From positions 3,304,501 to 3,368,500 of the forward strand of contig NZ_CP145905.1 of the NCBI RefSeq assembly GCF_036894955.1: DNA of 64,000 bases, read 5' to 3'. A model generated the notes under the pieces. It saw only the letters and a program-made list of their open reading frames with translations, did no database searches and was not told where the DNA came from. This DNA comes from Paenibacillus sp. KS-LC4 (GTDB lineage: Bacteria; Bacillota; Bacilli; Paenibacillales; Paenibacillaceae). Shown here piece by piece: positions 60,918-64,000 of this stretch. A program made the translations under genes and the position numbers. Numbering within the stretch: the stretch's first letter is position 1; every line of letters starts with the position of its first letter.

Positions 60918-61591
60918 TATAGCGGCAGCAGTGCGACCTGCTCCTGCTGTCGCAGCTGATTAATCATATCGAGCCAAGCTTGAGGTTTATTAGGCAGCGC
61001 CTCATAGTAGCCTTCAAGAAAAGTCACGATGAGTAAAGCCGGCAAAAATGCCAAATTCTCATCAGCAGGCAGGAAGCTGAGCTGAAGTCCCGTTACAGCC
61101 TGACCCTCATGATCCCAAGACGGATGTACATACGGGAAATCCAATCGGTTATATCCGATATGCGACAATACTTCGCGGCGCACAAATGGATTCATTGGCG
61201 TTACACCACCAAATGCATGCTGCTCTTCCTTTTCATATGGGTTATAAATTTCCGCAAACATGCCGATTGATTCTGTGCCGGATTGCTTAGCCAGACGCGC
61301 CAAATCCTTTTCCCTGGCACGCAGCAGGAAGCGCCCGATGCCCTTGCCCGCTTGTCCAATAATGGTGAAGTCGGTCATCGCAACGCGCAGCTCAGGGTAA
61401 TAACGATATTCCGTGGAGCCTACTACTTTGCCGTCTTCTACCGCAACATAAACATGGATACCCGCATCCTCGAGCGGCTCTCTCCACAGCTCATAAGCCA
61501 GTACCTCTTCTGGCGGAAAAATCGTTTGAAGCAGCTTATGCAGCTCCGCAAAATAAGGGTCGTCAATCGAAGTAATACGATGATACAGCAT
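60917..61591 (-). CDS. GNAT-family N-acetyltransferase
   Basis: A 224-residue acetyltransferase. ATG at 61591 (MLYHRITSIDDPYFAEL) has GAGAGGGGA upstream; the frame to 61621 begins within that region. Acetyl-CoA motif A is AMTDFTIIGQAGKGIGRFLLRAREKDL (about 80-105, with QAGKGIGR). The C-terminal third (about 150-220) is longer than in small GNATs and unclassified. Its stop overlaps the start of the PhnP-like gene, so they are coupled. Substrate unknown. Confidence 0.82.
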   Translation of the reverse strand: MLYHRITSIDDPYFAELHKLLQTIFPPEEVLAYELWREPLEDAGIHVYVAVEDGKVVGSTEYRYYPELRVAMTDFTIIGQAGKGIGRFLLRAREKDLARLAKQSGTESIGMFAEIYNPYEKEEQHAFGGVTPMNPFVRREVLSHIGYNRLDFPYVHPSWDHEGQAVTGLQLSFLPADENLAFLPALLIVTFLEGYYEALPNKPQAWLDMINQLRQQEQVALLPL

Positions 61592-61626
61592 AAAATATCC
61601 CCTCTCATTATGTACAGGCACTCGAT

Positions 61627-62298
61627 TTAATTAGCAGCAAGAAATGGATTACGCCATTCCATCAAAGCCGCATAGCCGCAAGACTGCTCATCTTCCAAAT
61701 AATTAGCCGCCACCTCTGTAGGAGTACGGCCGCAGCGCAGCAGAAAAGACAGAACAGGGTCGCTGTATGCTCCAGCAACGACCCCACTAACGTAATTTTC
61801 CGGTGTTATTTCGTCTGCATAACGATGGTAGCCGGGCATACGCCCTCCGCCAAGCAGCCTTTTGAGCTGTAAATGTACGACGGTCTCATACATCGTCTGC
61901 ATCAGCCATTTTCCAATGCCTGACTTTCGATACTCTGGAATTACACAAATATCTACAACATAAAGCGTGTCGCCGCTGCTGTCATGATTGCGAATAAAAC
62001 CATTATCCGTGATCGCTTCCCAGCTGTGTGAATGTCCATAATGATCCATGTTAACAATAAGGCCTGTCATCGAGCCGATAAGTCTGCCGCCTATTTCAGC
62101 ACATAGCGCCCCTTCGGGAAAACGGGAAACATGCTCGGTAAGCTGCTCCTTGCTCCACCATAAATCCGAAGGAAATGGTGGCGGGAAGCTTTCGCGCTGC
62201 ACGTCAATAAGCGCTGCAAAGTCCTGCTCGGAGTAGCGCCGAATGACAGCCTCTACCGGAGCGCCTTCATGATATACATATAATTGTTTACGAATAAT
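61627..62298 (-). CDS. GNAT-family N-acetyltransferase with apparent AUU start
   Basis: A protein of about 223 residues. The frame is open well before the first GTG (62202), and the upstream part reads IRKQLYVYHEGAPVEAVIRRYSEQDFAALIDVQRESFPPPFP, a typical GNAT opening (VEAVIRRYSEQDF). No ATG, GTG or TTG occurs in this part. An ATT at 62298 has AAGGG exactly 7 bases upstream, so I propose AUU initiation. Acetyl-CoA motif A is LYVVDICVIPEYRKSGIGKWLMQTMYE (RKSGIG). A conservative start is GTG at 62202 (191 residues), but that removes the first beta-strand. It follows the nitrilase by 27 bases. In B. subtilis YhcX-type proteins, a GNAT and a nitrilase domain are fused. Confidence 0.8.
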   Translation of the reverse strand: MIRKQLYVYHEGAPVEAVIRRYSEQDFAALIDVQRESFPPPFPSDLWWSKEQLTEHVSRFPEGALCAEIGGRLIGSMTGLIVNMDHYGHSHSWEAITDNGFIRNHDSSGDTLYVVDICVIPEYRKSGIGKWLMQTMYETVVHLQLKRLLGGGRMPGYHRYADEITPENYVSGVVAGAYSDPVLSFLLRCGRTPTEVAANYLEDEQSCGYAALMEWRNPFLAAN

Positions 62299-62325
62299 GC
62301 CACATCCCTTCTGCCAGGGGAAGCT

Positions 62326-63186
62326 TTAATACCAATCGGTATAAAGATCAGTGCGACGGTCCCGCCACGTTGTAACGGAGCCTGCGCTGCGAACATCTTC
62401 AAGCAGCTTCAAATCAAGATCAGCTACAACGAGCATGTCGTCATTAATAATTCCTTCTGCCAAAATGCCGCCCGGCGGAAAGGGGATATCATTGGGCGAC
62501 AAAATCGCCGCTTGCCCAAAGTTGGCCCGCATAAAATCGACCTTTCGCAGCGAGCCCACTGTCCCTGTCGTCACTACATAAACCTGATTTTCTATCGTGC
62601 GTGCATGAGCGCTATAACGAACGCGATAAAAGCCGTGACGATCATCTGTGCAGGATGGGCAGAAAATGACATCTGCCCCTTTTGCTCTCGCCATACGGAC
62701 GATTTCTGGAAATTCAATATCATAACAGGTCAGCATGGCAATTGTGCCATACGGCGTTTGGAACACTTCCAGACCTTCGCCTGGTGACATCGCCCAATCG
62801 CTCACTTCCGTTGGGGTTAGGTGGATTTTCGACTGACGGTCGATCTTTCCATCCGGATGGAACAGATGTGCAACATTGCGAAGCTTGCCGCCTTCCACTT
62901 CTACAACATGGGTTCCTGCCACAATGTGCATATTGTATTCCGCCGCGAGCTTGGCGAACAGTTCTTCATAGGCGGCTGTAAAACTCGGGAGTTTGTCAAA
63001 TGATAATGGCTTGCCGCTGCTGTCACTGATGGACAGCAGCTGCGTTGTAAAAAACTCAGGAAATAAAAGAAACTGTGTGCCGTATTCCGAGGCATTGCGC
63101 ACATAATGCGCGACCTGCTCAGCAAATTGCTCAAAGGAGCTGATGTCGGCCAATTTGTATTGAACGGCCGCTACTCTATATTTCAA
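62326..63186 (-). CDS. Nitrilase/carbon-nitrogen hydrolase family protein
   Basis: A 286-residue hydrolase. The catalytic triad is complete: Glu in LLFPEFFTTQLL (about 44), Lys in RQSKIHLTPTE (about 120) and Cys in AMLTCYDIEFPEIVRMA (about 154). It starts with TTG at 63186, since GGAGGG lies 7 bases upstream and no ATG fits. It hydrolyses a carboxamide or nitrile C-N bond. It lies upstream of a GNAT in the same transcript, the two activities fused in YhcX-like proteins, which suggests they act on one substrate. Confidence 0.92.
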   Translation of the reverse strand: MKYRVAAVQYKLADISSFEQFAEQVAHYVRNASEYGTQFLLFPEFFTTQLLSISDSSGKPLSFDKLPSFTAAYEELFAKLAAEYNMHIVAGTHVVEVEGGKLRNVAHLFHPDGKIDRQSKIHLTPTEVSDWAMSPGEGLEVFQTPYGTIAMLTCYDIEFPEIVRMARAKGADVIFCPSCTDDRHGFYRVRYSAHARTIENQVYVVTTGTVGSLRKVDFMRANFGQAAILSPNDIPFPPGGILAEGIINDDMLVVADLDLKLLEDVRSAGSVTTWRDRRTDLYTDWY

Positions 63187-63203
63187 AACCGACCCTCCTA
63201 CCG

Positions 63204-64000
63204 TTACTTTCGTTGTTTAAATTGAAGTGTAATCGTCGTACCAATATCCTGCTGACTGAATACATCTACCTTGCCATCATGCAAATCAACTATTCGCTTG
63301 GCAATGGAAAGACCAAGCCCCGCACCGCCAGTCGCACGGCTTCTAGCACCGTCGACCCGATAAAAACGTTCAAACAAATGCGGCAGATCACTCTCTGGAA
63401 TGCCTACGCCTCTATCCTTGACTTCAATCTTGACGATTGTTTTCACTTGGCTCACCGAAACATCAATCGAATCCTTACTATACTTTATGGCATTGTCGAG
63501 TAAAATGACGAACAGTTGTTTAATTTTTTCTTTATCGCCATACATTCTGATGATTTTCGAGCTTGTTTTAATCCGAATCGTACGGTGAAACGTTGTTTGC
63601 AGCATGCCTGCCAGCTCGTCAATAGCCTGAACGACATCGAACTGCTCCTGCTTCAGCCAATCCTCTTGCTCGGCTTCGGCAAGCGTTAACATTGATTTAG
63701 TCAAGTTTTGCATCCGTTTCGCTTCCCGGTCAATCGCTTCAATCGCTTCATCCCGCACTGCGGCATCGTCGCGTCCCCAGCGCTTGAGCATATTGGCATA
63801 GCTGGAAATGACCGTTAGCGGCGTCTTAAGCTCATGCGATGCGTCCGCCACAAACTGCTTCTGCTTCTCAAACGTACGATCCAGCCGCTCAATCATTTGA
63901 TTGAAGGCTCTAATCAACTGCTGCAGCTCCGCTGATTCCTCGTGACTCGTCGTCTCAATAACCCGAAGCTTCCCGCTGCGGTCAATTTCCCGCATCGTCG
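63204..64000 (-). CDS. Sensor histidine kinase, HAMP + HisKA + HATPase (5' end cut)
   Basis: The C-terminal 265 residues of a kinase whose N-terminus lies beyond the window. The visible start is a HAMP-like stretch (about 1-45 of the visible part). The phosphoacceptor His is in KQKQFVADASHELKTPLTVISSYANMLKRW. The N-box is LFVILLDNAIKYSKDSID and the G-boxes are VKDRGVGIPESDLPHLFERFYRVDGARSRATGGAGLGLSIAKRIVDLHDG. An OmpR-type regulator would be expected upstream. It is a classic EnvZ/PhoR-like kinase; signal unknown. Confidence 0.93.
   Translation of the reverse strand, partial: TMREIDRSGKLRVIETTSHEESAELQQLIRAFNQMIERLDRTFEKQKQFVADASHELKTPLTVISSYANMLKRWGRDDAAVRDEAIEAIDREAKRMQNLTKSMLTLAEAEQEDWLKQEQFDVVQAIDELAGMLQTTFHRTIRIKTSSKIIRMYGDKEKIKQLFVILLDNAIKYSKDSIDVSVSQVKTIVKIEVKDRGVGIPESDLPHLFERFYRVDGARSRATGGAGLGLSIAKRIVDLHDGKVDVFSQQDIGTTITLQFKQRK

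Overview
The window looks like a chromosomal segment of a Paenibacillus-type, endospore-forming member of the Bacillota. The evidence is a spore cortex-lytic enzyme (SleB-like), a YesM/YesN two-component pair with a CUT1 sugar ABC transporter, strong AGGAGG-type ribosome binding sites, XerS- and YpdA-like proteins, and a pdhABCD cluster. No rRNA, tRNA or CRISPR array was seen. Species cannot be named from the sequence alone.

Region 1 (1-10020, all minus) is a sugar-uptake and catabolism operon: sensor kinase, solute-binding lipoprotein, two permeases, AraC-type response regulator, a DUF1680/GH127-like protein, an Asp/Glu-racemase-superfamily protein, and a RuBisCO-like protein cut by the window edge. 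A cre-like site precedes the binding-protein gene. I rate this operon the best candidate for an uncharacterised pathway. Region 2 (10.2-17.5 kb) has a DHFR-fold reductase, a large GH78 alpha-L-rhamnosidase, and glycolate/lactate oxidase genes (glcD-glcF) facing a FadR-type regulator, with a perfect palindrome between them.

Region 3 (17.5-30.2 kb) is accessory in character. It holds remnants of IS1595- and IS3-like transposases, a DinB protein, a GH25 lysozyme, SleB, a XerS-like recombinase, redox flavoproteins, an HxlR regulator facing a flavodoxin-fold oxidoreductase, two small secreted proteins (one a mannose-lectin repeat protein), a serine hydrolase and a DUF2834 protein. Region 4 (30.4-45.9 kb, mostly minus) has MoxR-DUF58-DUF4129, a ChbG deacetylase, an APH-type kinase, an amino-acid permease, a membrane-anchored receiver, an orphan ABC ATPase coupled to an acetyltransferase, a HAD hydrolase and topoisomerase III with membrane-linked partners.

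Region 5 (46-54.4 kb, minus) is core metabolism: gltD, thyA-folA, and pdhA-pdhB-pdhC-lpdA with a clear sigma-A promoter and terminators. Region 6 (54.7-64 kb) has an esterase, a low-molecular-weight phosphatase with a TRIC-type channel, thiamine pyrophosphokinase, and a MutS2-like ATPase lacking the Smr nuclease domain. Directly upstream of the MutS2-like gene lies about 400 bp of highly structured non-coding sequence with two strong tandem terminators. An MBL-fold hydrolase, two acetyltransferases, a nitrilase and a partial sensor kinase follow.

Two genes (the YesM-like kinase and the acetyltransferase at 61.6-62.3 kb) appear to start at AUU/AUC codons with well-placed Shine-Dalgarno sequences. 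All functional calls come from motif recognition by eye; no database search was run.
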